From Bedellia somnulentella (Eukaryota > Arthropoda > Insecta > Lepidoptera > Bedelliidae), in contig OY755170.1 of assembly GCA_963576735.1 (NCBI GenBank), positions 12,322,567 to 12,386,566 on the forward strand: a stretch of 64,000 bases of DNA, given 5' to 3'. The notes beneath the pieces were generated by a model that worked only from the letters and a program-made list of their open reading frames with translations, ran no database searches and had not been told where the DNA came from. This document shows, piece by piece, positions 34,079-45,867 of this stretch (position 1 is the stretch's first letter; each line of letters begins with the position of its first letter). The position numbers and the translations under genes are program-made.

Positions 34079-34292
34079 AATTCTCCCTCACCCGCCATAT
34101 TCCCCTGACCTAGCCCCTTGTGATTTTTACTTGTTCCCAAAAATCAAAGAAAAACTAAAGGGGAAAAGGTTTGAAAGCCAAGAAGATGCGCTGGTTGCCT
34201 ATAATTTTGAGATTTCTGAGGTATCTAAAGAAGAGTGGTCACAGGTATTTTCCAATTGGTTCAGACGTATGGAATAGTATATTTCATTACTA

Positions 34293-34391
34293 GTACGGAA
34301 TGGCTGTCATTGCAAAGAGTTCCGACAAATGTCTACCCGAGCCGAAGGCGAGGGTTGACAGTCGGAACGAGTTGCAATGACGGTTCCGTAC
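34293..34391. mobile_element. 99 bp MITE at the mariner 3' end
   Basis: GTACGGAATGGCTGTCATTG and CAATGACGGTTCCGTAC are imperfect inverse ends, with inner GTTCCGAC / GTCGGAAC also pairing. Confidence 0.7.
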
Positions 34392-35873
34392 GTGTACTGA
34401 ACGACTATTTTTAATACAGTTGCGAAAAAATTAAGCAATTTAACAAAACAACTAAACTCCCAAAGATTATTTCTGGAAAATGGCGACATTTTTTCTTCAC
34501 TTATTGTGGTAGGCAAAGGAAACTATGCCCATACAGCCAAGTCTTATGTATAATTTTTTTGTTGATATGAAATGAAAATGAAATTTAATGAGTTATAATG
34601 TAATGAAACCTAACCTCACTAATTCTATCAAATCATTAAATCAGATATCGAAACAAATTAGTCGATTTTGCCTATTATTTTGTTGTTGTTGATTCATGTT
34701 AATACGACCTATGCCACGTATTAACATGAATCATAAAAACTTCTTTGATTTTTTTAGTAAAATCTTTATGGTTGGTTTTTCTTTAAAATAGACATTATTT
34801 TGACAGTTGGGAAAGAAAACGCACTAGTGCGGGAAAGGTAAAGAAAAAGCACGAGTGTGTAATAGCCCACTTCCCGAACGCTATACGTCCCTGTAATACG
34901 CCACTTTTTGAGCAATTGTATTAAAAAAGTGTATACGTGCTCAGGGTGAATACTTTGAAAAGATCGATACTTGTAATAAAGAATAAATTTTATAATTTTT
35001 GAGTTTCTAGTTTCTTTTGGCATGCCCCTCGTGTATGGTGGTTAAGTGACCAAAATCAGGGTTATCGACAGCTAATGGTAGCAGCGCCGTTATCTTAAAC
35101 TCTCCATCACCTCTCTCCCAATTTCGGCCAACCAGTTGCATGATAGCTATGTCTCTGCCATTTTGACTTATTCGAAGTTTGAAGGGCTTTACTTTTTTAG
35201 GGGTAACGATAATACTTAATTTTGATATTATTGTCTTATGATTTGAATTTGTAAAAATAATCGTGTTTTTTTTACTCTTACCTCAGATTTAATTGCCATA
35301 ATTATTATAATTACCCATATTTTTAATTTTACTTTATTTTTTATTTTATTACTTGATTATGTTTCCTCTGCTGAGTATACTTTTCCGTAATACATTTAAT
35401 ATCACTTTTTGATCTACTTACATTATTGGTTTACATTATGGCTGCATATAGAAATTAAGCGGATCAATTCGACTCTTATGTTTCTTCAGAGAATAATGAA
35501 AATATTTATTGTTATACACTAAGTACTTTTCAACTTAAAAGTCGGCAATAAAATCGTTTGTTTGTAAAATATAAGATCTCAAATACGTTTAATGTATTGC
35601 GTAATGAAAAATGGGATCGACATTAATGACTAATAAAAATGTATACTTTTTGAACTATTAACATTCCATTGCTATAAGCTTATCAATTCCCTTAACGAAC
35701 TAATTAATCATCATTGATTACAAATATAACTACTTCGTGTGCCACTATGTCTCGGTAAAAGCTAGCAGAGCCGAAACAAGTCAGCGTCAAAATAATTATG
35801 AGTATTAGTAGTACTAATTTAGTCCCTCTGTCAACCCTATAAGGGATATATGGCTGAGAAAGAAGGAGCTGAG
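34392..35873. other. AT-rich intergenic DNA with one hairpin
   Basis: A perfect 17 bp hairpin (TGATTCATGTTAATACG and inverse) is at 34690-34733 with a 10 nt loop. No genes seen. Confidence 0.5.
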
Positions 35874-36090
35874 ATCATCTATAAATCTATATATATAAAG
35901 AAAGTGGTGTTACAACGGAACAAGAACGGCTTAACTGATTTGGCTGAAAATTGGTAGAGTGGTTGGTGGATGAGAATTGGTGGTTTAGAATCAGGAAAAA
36001 GACATAGGATACTTTTTATAATATTAAATGGAGGGAAGATTTGTGAATTTGTGTGTCGGTAATAAAAAGGCTTCACAACAACTTAAATTC
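35874..36090. repeat. Helitron-like 5' fragment (tentative)
   Basis: CTATATATATAAAGAAAGTG followed by GGCTTAACTGATTTGGCTGA resembles start regions of lepidopteran Helitron families. No 3' hairpin-CTRR end was found, so the call is weak. Confidence 0.35.
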
Positions 36091-36394
36091 AAATACGATT
36101 TCAAAATTTTTTTCATAAATGAAAAGCAAAAACTTTCTGAGGCAACACAGACTATATATCATCGCGCTAAATATCCTAGGGGGTAAGGAACGAACACTTT
36201 ACGACAGTATTACTACACAACCTATCTTATCATTAAAACACTAATGAAATCCCAGCACTAGCTAAGGTATGGTTTAGGACCCACCGCACCTTAAAGGGTA
36301 TGGACGGTACGGCGGGTCAGCATTGCTAAAAAGGAGGTAGAATTTCGGTTTCTTTTCAATTCGTTCAAATATTCTGCTTTTCACCTACATTTCA

Positions 36395-36821
36395 GGCTTA
36401 TTCCGTTTATCCACCCTAAAAAATCCTCCCTAAGGCGGATATTCGGAAACGCGTGTCCGTCTATCCACCCTGAACGGGGTGGATATTCGGAATGCATATA
36501 ATATGGTTCTTCCGATTTTTTACCCCAAGTACAGTAATTTACAGAAACATACACAACACAAAATGGGTCCAAGGAACATCGTGAACATTGAAATACTTAA
36601 GATAAACATACCTACTTTCTTACTTACAGTTTGAATAAAAATATCTTACAAACTTAGGGTCTTTTTTCTGTAAATGTCTGTACGTAGGCAGGGTAGAAAA
36701 TCGGAAGAACCATATTATATGCATTCCGGATATCCACCCCGTTCAGGGTGGATAGACGGACACGCGTTTCCGAATATCCGCCTTAGGGAGGATTTTTTAG
36801 GGTGGATAAACGGAATAAGCC
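36395..36821. mobile_element. 427 bp MITE with ~130 bp arms and 8 bp target duplication
   Basis: It starts GGCTTATTCCGTTTATCCAC and ends with the exact inverse. About 130 bp of each arm agree with only one or two differences. ACATTTCA flanks both sides (36387-36394, 36822-36829). An 8 bp duplication suits hAT or Merlin transposases; the GG start fits Merlin better. The near-perfect arms suggest a young insertion. Confidence 0.9.
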
Positions 36822-36831
36822 ACATTTCATA

Positions 36832-37300
36832 TATTCACGGCTATTAATCCCTTAGAAAGGCCAGGGCCTTGCATTGAGAAAATTATCGGCTACTTTTGGA
36901 AGTGGCTGTAGAGTGGGGAAACATACATACATATACTCACGACCATAAATCCCAAGAAGGGGTAGCCAGAGCTTTAGAGCTAGAAACTCTTCAGCCACAT
37001 TTGAAAGTTGATAGGGGACAAGATAGTAGAAATAAAGTATCGTTGGTTATGGGTCTTCAACCGCATCGCCCAAATACCAATTTAAAAGCCCCATACCTTT
37101 AGTCGCCTCTTACCATGTGTAGAAAGGGGTAACATTCTAAGCCGGCACTACAAATGGCAAAGTGTAGTGGGGAAAAGATTGTAAAATAAGGTTGTTGGTA
37201 ATAGGTCTCAATGCAGCGCCCAAAAATCGCTTAAAAAGGCCCAATACTGTAAATAGCCTCTTACTAACACCCACGAGAGGCACACAGCTTGTACTATAAT
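36832..37300 (-). mobile_element. ~260 bp SINE-like repeat interrupted by another copy of itself
   Basis: The outer copy runs 36832-36921 (3' part) and about 37150-37300 (5' part). The inner complete copy fills about 36922-37147, with TCACGACCATAAATCCCAAG and GCCGGCACTAC ends. GTAGAGTGGGGAAA before and TGTAGTGGGGAAAA after the insert look like a target duplication. Confidence 0.75.
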
Positions 37301-37586
37301 TTGTTTAATTTAACTTAGGGTATGTAGTGTCTCTATCAGAGAGTAAGGATAGGTAACACGCAAACAGTTTTTCTCAAATCGTCATGATTGCGAAAATCTT
37401 TTTCATGGGTATTCCACGAGATGGTACTTATGGTTTTCTTTATAAAAAGTACGGTAGCAAGGAAACGTGAATTTTGATAAGTTTAGTGAGCCTGAGTTTT
37501 TACTTACTGCCGCTCTCGTTGCACCTTGTCGTGCAATCCACTTTGTGTGCTCAGTACTGAGCTTCTCAATTTTATTGGTATTTAAT

Positions 37587-38031
37587 ATGCTGTGTAGTGT
37601 CGGCTTAGAATAGCACTACCCCATTTCTGATAAGAGTGTACGTATGATGGTGGGTGTACGTAAGAGACGACTAACGGTATTGGGGCTTTTTAAGGGATTT
37701 TTGGGCGATGCGGTTGGAGACTTATCACAAACGACCTTTATCTTACCATCTTTTCCTCACGCAACTTCCAAAAGTGGCTGAGGAATTTCTAATTCCTTAG
37801 CTCTGGCTATCCCATCTAGGGATTTATAGCCGTGAGTGTATGTATGTATGTATGTACATATGGAAAGGTGAGTGGAGAAAAGATGGTAAAAATAAATGTT
37901 GTTGGTGATGGGTCTCCAACTCTATCGCCCAAAAATCCCTTAAAAGCCCCAATACCGTTAGTCGCCTCTTACGTACACCCACCGGAAGAAATGGGGTATT
38001 ACTATTCTAAGCCGACACTACACAGCAACCA
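37587..38031. mobile_element. Inverted pair of ~260 bp SINE-like repeats
   Basis: A full plus-strand copy (37587-37857, ending in (TATG)n) is followed at once by a minus-strand copy missing its 3' end (37862-38031). The two can pair over about 170 bp. Confidence 0.85.
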
Positions 38032-38246
38032 TTACAAAGTTATAATTAATTTTAAAATGTCAACTCATAAACAATGAAAATTATTTATTGAAACGCATTC
38101 ATGTAGCTGCAAAATAATTCAGCAAGTAGACTAAGTTTCACCAAATTTAAAGATACACAACAAGAAACAATACTCGAACATTTCTGGAGATTTCTTTCGA
38201 GGAGTCCTGAAAAAAAAATACCATTAGCTTATAAGATGATGTCAGT

Positions 38247-38400
38247 GGCCTGGCTTAGCTGTTAAGTGACTAGCTTTTGGGTCGGGAGGTCGCGGGTTCG
38301 AATCCCGCTAGGGAAATTATTTAATTAAATGATGAATATGAATGATTGTTCCTTCGTCTGGATGTTATCCATGTATATTTTTAAAATTACGCATAATGAC
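38247..38400 (+). mobile_element. SINE family B, short copy
   Basis: tRNA-like head with GGCCTGGCTTAGCTGTTAAG (A-box region) and GGTTCGAATCCCGCTAGG (B-box). The body reads GATTGTTCCTTCGTCTGG. Confidence 0.7.
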
Positions 38401-38839
38401 AGTATAATATTCAAATTAAACATCACTTATAATATCACGTTTAGCTTTGCGATATTATGCAACGTTTTAATAAAACAAAATTTTAAATGCAAAACTTGAA
38501 AAAAACCCAGGAGTACTAAAAATAAATATAGTTTATTGTTAGAAGAGGCTTTTCATGATTTTCCAGCAGTTGACAACCAAACCAAGTGCTTGCTTTCTGT
38601 AGAGAAAATTAAATAGTCTTTACTATACGTCGTGTTCAGCATGCTTCTTATTTTATTTACTGTTTCAAGTAAGGCTTACAAATCAGTAATAAAAACGTAA
38701 CTACATATATGACGCGACAAATGTTTTCATCACACACTTAGTACTCTTTATTCTATGGTTTTTTTAATTATTTGTAGATGCCAGATGGCAGATATAGATA
38801 TTTGATATTTGTTGTTCGATTCGCTGAGGTTAAATTAGT

Positions 38840-39090
38840 AACATAACATAAACGTTCACGCCGAATATCCCCGCAGGGGTTGGCAGAGGTACCTAATACT
38901 TTAGAACATCACGTGACTTTGTCACCTGGTGTTCAGAGTACCCACGTTTTGCTTGGACAGTGTAGTCACGTGATATGGAGCAGGCCTATCGCCGTTTTTT
39001 GTACGAATACACTGTCACATGACTAAGTACAACTCAGCAATGTGGGTTTCCTCACGATGTTTTCCCTCACCGTTAACAACCATGATAAAT
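38840..39090 (-). mobile_element. SINE-A, 5'-truncated copy
   Basis: It runs from the (AACAT)n tail and AAACGTTCACGCCGAATATC to TTAACAACCATGATAAATTA; the tRNA head is missing. Confidence 0.8.
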
Positions 39091-40724
39091 TAGTCTTTAG
39101 CTATGAAGGTGAGTACTTAAGTTAGTTGTATGAAAGAACTATTTAGCATGGCCTTTAGAATAGTTTTAGATAAATGTTTAGGTTAGGATGGTTAAGCTAA
39201 ATCTAGCTTGCGCTAGGTGTAAAACATGATTTTACATCCAAATATCCAATTAATTATCCGAAAGTTAATAGTTGTTTTAATTATAATGTGCAATCGTGAA
39301 AGCCTTAGAAAATACTAAGATTATACAGTTCCGTTTTTATAAGAATAGTTTTCATATCTAATCCAATGGTAAAATATGTGATATTATCCTAAAAAAACGA
39401 ACAAGATCAACTTACTTGTGTTATATCTTTGAGGTGTCCGTCATATTATTTTCACCAAAACTGAACTTTGCATCCACCAGGGCACTTAGGAGGTAAACAT
39501 TTCTCTTTCTTTTTTATTTTTTTGTTCTTTTTACATGCATGTGCAATCTATCAATGGAAGCAAAATAAAGCTTTATACAAATTTATACATCTTCCATACT
39601 TCGTAGATGACTAGGTATTCTCCCTAGAGTCATCGGCGTGGAAGTTCGCCTTCGCCATACAGATTTTTTCTCTGTTTGAACGGTCGATCGTCATCTCCCC
39701 TATTGTAATTAATTTTTTGGGTTTCTATTTCAAATAAAAGAATAAATATTCGGTCGTGTAGTTTAAGTATATATACATTACTAACAAATGATCTCCTAAA
39801 CAATTACTTGGTTCAATTGTTTAAAAAAGCCCCATGTTGGAATATACCACTGCGACAAAGCAAACTCGTAAAAAAAGGAAAAATTTCCTTCCATTGAATG
39901 AAAATTATTGTTTATCCAAAAATCAAGGGCTAATTGCATTCCAAAAGCATTAGAATATTCTATCCAGTCTACACGAGAAACATTTTTTTATTGTAATATC
40001 CTGACTGCTTCAGAATCAACTGTTCACGGCTATAAATATCAAAGGGGCTAAACAGAGTTTGATTATCATATATTTAAAACCACTTTTGAAAGTTGAATGG
40101 GAATAACATTCCCAACTCAAGCCACATCGCATAACGATATTTTAATAAGCCCCAAACCTTTAGTCGCCTTTTTCGACTTCTTGAGGTAGATATTTTATTA
40201 CAACTATTAACACAAATAATCATAAAGTAACAGCTACAGCTATAATGCCAATCAATACCGTACCTGAAGGAAAAACAACATCATCAAAAGAAGCAACTTT
40301 TTGAGATTCATAATATATTTTTTATTTCTTCTTGATTATGTGAGCATTGAGATTTTTTCTAGTTCCACGCAGTTTATATATGAATCAGTAAAACATATTA
40401 AAATATTACTTAATAATTTATTTTTTAGGATTTTGTATTGAAAGCAAATTGAAGGATAAGCAGGGCAGAGAGGGAATAGATGGTTGGTATCCATAGACGA
40501 TAAAGTACTTCTTTCCGTGCTGTTGTCTTATCGAAAAGTTTTTATACCATTTCTAACTACCTGACATGCTTTTAATGTATCCATTAGTATTAAATGACGT
40601 TATTGAAAAAAAATTAGCTTACATTATTTGAATGCGTGTTTATTTGTGTGTTAAATCTAGCCCATAATTGGTTTATATTTTAACAATGAAATTTGGCAGG
40701 TACGATATGCTATATCATTATCAT
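39091..40724. other. AT-rich DNA with one degraded repeat copy
   Basis: A diverged minus-strand copy of the ~260 bp repeat lies at 40022-40195 (TTCACGGCTATAAATATC, CCACTTTTGAAAGTTGA). No gene seen. Confidence 0.5.
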
Positions 40725-40990
40725 CAGACCCTATGTTTAAGAACCTACGGAGGTGTCCGAGCCTACCTGCTTATATAAGGTACATTTAATTGGGTAATCT
40801 GACCGTACTCCACCCTACAAAAAAGTCCACCACGCAAGCGCAAGCTGGTTGGCAGACTAACGACTATATCTGCATCAGTGTCTGGTACTAGCGGCTTTAC
40901 GAAGAGTAGAATCATTTAAGTTTCAGAAACTCCGGTGATTAAGCCTCAGGTTATTGCGATATTGTTCGCCGAGCTATTTAACCGCCAGGA
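40725..40990 (-). mobile_element. SINE family E, diverged copy
   Basis: GAGCCTACCTGCTTATATAA, AGTCCACCACGC and TTGGCAGACTAACGACTA correspond to the copy at 56420-56713. No tRNA head is clear here. Confidence 0.5.
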
Positions 40991-41160
40991 TCAACTAACT
41001 GAGGTTTTAAAACATCAAGAATGGTGGAGATTCCAAAATGGAAAAAATTAAAATGAAAAAAAATGAAAAAACATTTATTTGAAATTTTTAACCTTTAAAC
41101 ATGTACAAAATATTCTGCCAAACTTAGAAAGTTTGTCGGCAGCAATAACGCTCCATATAC

Positions 41161-41275
41161 ACTAATGGTAATGTTTAATGGCTCACAATTTTACAACCTA
41201 TACTAACTACAATACTATATAGTACTAATGGTAATGTTTAATGGCTCACAATTTTACAACCTATACTAACTTTAA
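41161..41275. repeat. 63 bp tandem duplication
   Basis: ACTAATGGTAATGTTTAATG and following bases at 41161 recur exactly at 41224 for about 48 bp. Confidence 0.85.
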
Positions 41276-41640
41276 GGGTTATTTTAACTTTAAGGGAAGG
41301 GTTAACACATTTAAAAGAAACGCTTGTTGTAACTTTAACACATAGCATTGAAATATACATAGGAGTATTATTAAAAAAAAGTATAATATGATATTTATCG
41401 TACATAAGCAATATTATAAGTTCGTGGGCTCGTCAATAGCGGCCTGAAGGTGCAGCGAAATGTAAAGGATGTTACGGCAGTGTTTGCTTCTTGACATGAC
41501 TACCGTGCCCCCAGACATGTATACATCGGACATTAAGTACCTTTTGAATGTCTGTCCCAAGTGCCCCTTCCAGTAAAAGTATTCGCATTTGTGCCCCCTC
41601 CCAGATATAAATCTAAACCCACCCTCATGTTTTTACCTAC

Positions 41641-41712
41641 ATGAATTTTTAATTTCTCAGCTCTGGGTACCCCTTTTAAGGATTTATAGCCGTGAGTAAA
41701 TGTTTGTATGTT
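41641..41712 (+). repeat. 3' end of the ~260 bp SINE-like repeat
   Basis: AATTTCTCAGCTCTGGGTAC, then TATAGCCGTGAGTAAATG. Confidence 0.7.
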
Positions 41713-42624
41713 GTTCAAAAGTTTTTTGTTTTATTGGAAATTATCGATTTTCTGCACATGTTTATTTCCTTTATTTTATTTTCCGACGTTATTATAAGCT
41801 AAAAAATACTTTTAATCTTTGGTTATACTAAACTATGTAATAAAGGCTATTTTTAAAAGAAAAGCAAACAACTTACTTCTTTATCTAATTAGAAACACTA
41901 GTCGTGTTCTACAAAGATTTCTCCTTGTCGATATAGTGGGATGAGTATACGCAAAAATAAAAATTATTATTTCATAAATTAGTTTAAGCTCATTTGATTG
42001 AGTTATTTTTTTCACAGTTGTTTACAAAATGCAAAGTTCAATGAAAGACTAAAATTTATAAATATCAGCTCCTGGTCTATTTTACTTACTCTATCAATTC
42101 ACCTTGACGAGATGGCTGAGTGGTTGCGAATTTATTTCAACCTTCTCATCCCCTCGCAAAGCTATACATTTTCGAAGTATAAACTCTCCGACACAAGCTC
42201 TACGCATGAAGGCTAACATAACAGCCATCTGCCGCCCGCTCTCCGCGCCGTGCAGGGACCCGCTGAACATTGAAATTGAAATTTAGGGAAAATGCTTTGT
42301 AACTCCATAATTAGGATAAAATACTAGAAAATTATCATATCAATGATAGATTACTCAGTTGTCTACGCAAATGTTAGGTAATCGATAACATTGCAGTATT
42401 CTGACAGCAATATCAGATTTTACGATAAAAAAGCCCCCCCACAAATAAATATTTTTTCTTAGTCGATTATTATCAAAAACGAAGTATGAACCGTCATTAT
42501 TGAAGAAAAGATATTGAACTTGCACATATATTTTATTTATAGTGTGATTGTTTTATTGAGCGGATTTCATTGAGTTTGAAAACTACCAAAATCAGTGAAA
42601 TTTTCGAGGGAGGCCCTTAATCTT
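41713..42624. other. Unassigned DNA with a tRNA-like half
   Basis: At 42106-42135 GACGAGATGGCTGAGTGGTT resembles the 5' half of a Leu/Ser-type tRNA, but no matching 3' half follows, so it is a relic. The rest is AT-rich. Confidence 0.35.
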
Positions 42625-42755
42625 GGGTGTTATTTATATATGTGTATTATATAATATTAAATATATCGTTAGTATCCCATAATACAAGTTTTACTTAGTT
42701 TTGGGCTAATTTGATCTGAGTACAATATTAAGTCCGTATATATTTATTACTTTTA
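42625..42755 (+). repeat. SINE family B, 3' part
   Basis: TATATCGTTAGTATCCCATA and TTGATCTGAGTACAATAT match the family B body; no head. Confidence 0.6.
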
Positions 42756-42789
42756 CTTAAAAATGACTATTTTGTTATTGTATTATTAT

Positions 42790-43755
42790 ATATGTTATAT
42801 ATGTCGTAGGATGATTTGATGTTTAGGTTTTTTGCAAAAAACCTAGGGATTTTGCAAAAATCCGGATAATTAGACAACGGTTATAATATTTTCTAATCTT
42901 ACTAGGTTTTTTGCAAAAAAACTAGTTCGTTTAGTATGACTCCGAAACGAAATGTCAGTTTTTATGAATACTGTACACTGATTGGACGATTGCAGTGCCC
43001 CATAAACACGTCATCTCTGATTGGTTGTTAATTAAGACGTACTTACTTCATTGTTCCCACCTACATTTAATTTGATTGTTATTTTAATTTTAGTTACAAA
43101 AAGTTCCTAAGTATAAAAATAGTATTGTCATTTCCCTTTACAACTCTAGCTATAATACATAACATAACATAACATAGCTATAATACCTTAATGCTAACGT
43201 ACTTACTTTATTGTTCCTACCTATATTGAAGACGTCCGTGGTCGAGTGGATAGGTGACTAGCTTTTCGGTCTGGAGGTTGCGGGTTTGATCCCCGCTGAG
43301 AGCAACATTTATGCGATAAGCATATGTGTATTTGATTATATTAAATATATCGCTGAGTTAGTATCCCATAATACATGTGTTACTTAGTTTGGGGTAACTT
43401 GATCTGTGTATAATATGTCCGAACGTGATTGTTATTTTACTCCAACAAAAGAGTAAAAAAATATATTTAATTCCTAGTATCAAATAAGTATTGCAATTTG
43501 TTACCCTTTATAACTCTAGCTATAATATCTCAATACCACAATGAGGAACCAATCAGAATAAGTGTAGGCGAGCAATCAGAAATCAGCCAATCAGCATCAA
43601 AGAAGTACAATCTTACTAAACAAACTAGTTTTTTTGCAAAAAACCTAGTAAGATTAGAAAATATTATAACCGTTGTCTAATTATCCGGATTTTTGCAAAA
43701 TTCCTAGGTTTTTTGCAAAAAACCTAAACATCAAATCATCCTACGACATATATAT
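42790..43755. mobile_element. Fold-back element, ~950 bp, with ~150 bp arms
   Basis: ATGTCGTAGGATGATTTGAT at 42800 returns inverted at the right end. The arms contain repeated TTTTTTGCAAAAAACC palindromes and ACAACGGTTATAATATTTTC. A family B SINE (43231-43420) and internal direct repeats (CTTATTGTTCC...CTCTAGCTATAATA) lie between them. No transposase. Confidence 0.85.
43231..43420 (+). mobile_element. SINE family B, near full length
   Basis: Head GACGTCCGTGGTCGAGTGGA (A-box) and GGTTTGATCCCCGCTGAGAG (B-box); the body has TATATCGCTGAGTTAGTATC and ACTTGATCTGTGTATAATAT. Confidence 0.85.
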
Positions 43756-43800
43756 GTTATTATATATATGTTATTGTTATTGTTTTATTGTATTATTTAG

Positions 43801-44005
43801 TATGATGGTGGGTGTACGTAAGAGGCGACTAACGGTGTTGGGGCTTTTTAAGGAATTTTTGGGCGATGCGGTTGGAGACCCATTACCAACAATCTTTATT
43901 TTACCGTTTTTCCCCACGCAACTTCTAAAAGTGGCTGAGGAATTTCAAATCCTTTGCTCTGGCTACCCCTTCTAGGGATTTATAGCCGTGAGTATATATA
44001 TGTAT
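43801..44005 (+). mobile_element. ~260 bp SINE-like repeat, 5'-truncated
   Basis: It begins at ATGATGGTGGGTGTACGTAA and runs to GCCGTGAGTATATATATG. Confidence 0.85.
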
Positions 44006-44169
44006 GAGATATGAGCATTAAAATGTCTATCAAAATTTCATTTTTTTTCTTACGCAGCGTGTAGTTGTCTAGTAGTTCAGACATAATTTTAATATGTTCG
44101 ATATACGTTTTAAATTCCCGCACCATCAATATATTTTTATTTTTTGTGGCTTGTATTTAGTCTATATTT

Positions 44170-45065
44170 TTACACTAGTGGATCGTCCCAGCTTCGCACG
44201 GGTAGCGTTGTTTTTTTAAATATCTGAGGTTTCTTTCTTCAGTCACTGCTCAAGCATTGTGAAATTCAGCGCAATGTTTTCAATTTATTAAATTTATAGC
44301 ACACCCTAAACAGTGTAGTTTGGTGATTTTAAATGCGCTTTGATGAACGGTTCAGTATTTCCGTTTAATAGCAAATTTTGGAATAAAACGCTATGAAGTA
44401 TTTATAACAATCTAAAAAATAAATCATTACGTGATGTAGAATGCAACTACTGGCGCCATCTAGTATGTTATATGTAAATTAGTAAAGATTTGGTTTTGAT
44501 CACGGGCGCGATGGCTTTATGTATAATTTCGGTGTTTATCTACCGATTTCTATGATTCTTTTTTTATTGAATAGGTAATAATGTTACCTTTTTAAATTTG
44601 GGATGAGTGAGTGGTTTACAAACGTAAGAGTAAACAAATAAATCAGAATGATCCGAACTGCTAAGCTATCAGGAATTACACGTGTTATTGTGAGTCAACC
44701 GTAAAAAATAGACAGAAACTGCTGAGATTTTTTTTAGATAATTTTATGAAAAATATTTCAGTCACACATGATTTCTATATAAGTTTAACCATTGAGGCTG
44801 CACACGCGACGGAAGCTTTCAAAATGGAGTAACTTCTCCCGTTTTCCCAAAATTTCCCGAAATTCCCCTTTATTACTCTGCTGGAAAGTATACAAAAACC
44901 TGCGCAGGTGTATGAAGAATAATTGTACCAAGTTTCGTTAAAATCCGTCGAGTAGTTTTTGTTTCCATAAGGAACATACAAACCGACAGACAGACAGACA
45001 GACAGACAGACAGAAAGGCAGACAGACAGACAGACAAAAATTTTACTGATTGCATTTTTGGCATC
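44170..45065. repeat. RTE-like LINE debris and (GACA)n tract
   Basis: CGTCCCAGCTTCGCACGGGT at 44183 and CCAAGTTTCGTTAAAATCCG at 44929 are phrases typical of RTE-type lepidopteran repeats. The latter leads into about 14 GACA units (44975-45035). No intact frame. Confidence 0.55.
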
Positions 45066-45126
45066 AGTATCGACCCCTTATCACCACCTGATGGTTAATT
45101 CGAAAATATATTTCATGTACAGAATT

Positions 45127-45240
45127 GGCCTAGACCTCGCTTTTATAACATACCCTTTTTATATTATAAATCGATAAAGGACATCAAACTAAACAACTTT
45201 GCCCATGGAATGCCTATCTAAAATATTGTAATTTTCAAAA
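45127..45240 (+). mobile_element. Half copy of the AATT MITE
   Basis: GGCCTAGACCTCGCTTTTAT and the next about 90 bp match the left arm of 33691-34078. It is preceded by AATT, as in the intact copy. The right half is absent. Confidence 0.8.
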
Positions 45241-45867
45241 AATAATCTCTACAGATTTATTATAAGTATAGATAAAGTTGGTAAATTTCTTCGGCCCAAT
45301 CTGCCAAAGATTAGCACTTAAACGGTGACACGTAATGTCATATGTCATTTGATGACAGCATGCGTCAAACGGACAGTGAACTTTACACAATTGCCCTCTC
45401 TTGCTGCTTTGCTCTGCCTTGCCTTGTCTTCGACCAAGTTCAACCAACACCAAATTACGATCCGAAGATCGGTCGTCATTGTTGGCCCGCGCCTGTTTCT
45501 CTTCATATAATATATCGCAATCAAGTCACCACACCAGCATTCCAGATATCACGACGCGGGTCATTACTTCCATTCAGTGATTCAGTGATTTTGAGTTTGC
45601 TGCACACTCTGCGAGCATTACATTGTTCATTTAGCTTCGTTGTGCTAAACTAAAACGTACATCTCATTATCACGCACGCACTGCGTCAAACAAAGTTGTT
45701 TTGCTCTGTGTACCGCATATATTATCGATATTTTTGTATATACCTACGTTGAATTTTCTTCATTTTGCGGCTAGCTAAAATGCTCAGTAAATCACCTCAA
45801 TAGAATACCGACAATAACTTTAAACTTAAAATAAGCTGAATTTATTTAGATTAGAAAAAAGTGCATA
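45241..45867 (+). promoter_or_regulatory. Ddi1 5' flank and presumed promoter
   Basis: About 600 bp between repeat debris and the Ddi1 ATG. No TATA box at a convincing distance, as expected of a housekeeping gene. No upstream intron is evident before the ATG (GTGCATAATG). Confidence 0.4.

Larger units (their letters stand above)
29246..34283 (+). pseudogene. Mariner transposase split by two insertions
   Basis: The N-terminus starts at the ATG at 29246 (MELSRRDFRAMIYHDFKKGL). The frame resumes near 32945 (FGESACSRATVFDWFAEF, LIRENRRITYVDLERELGIG), gives GDETWLYNYDPES (first catalytic Asp), HHDNTAPHTSARTLDFF (second Asp) and, after a second interruption, PPYSPDLAPCDFYLFPKIKE (third Asp, D34D spacing) to WFRRME-stop near 34280. 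A LINE fills about 29345-32940 and a MITE fills 33691-34078. Additional single-base frameshifts make it dead. Its inverted ends were not identified. Confidence 0.85.

Noticed and set aside
43231..43320. Functional tRNA gene
   Set aside because: A- and B-boxes are present but the cloverleaf is incomplete and the same head starts several SINE copies.
44975..45035. (GACA)n tract as a CRISPR-like or coding repeat
   Set aside because: A simple tetranucleotide microsatellite following an RTE-like tail.
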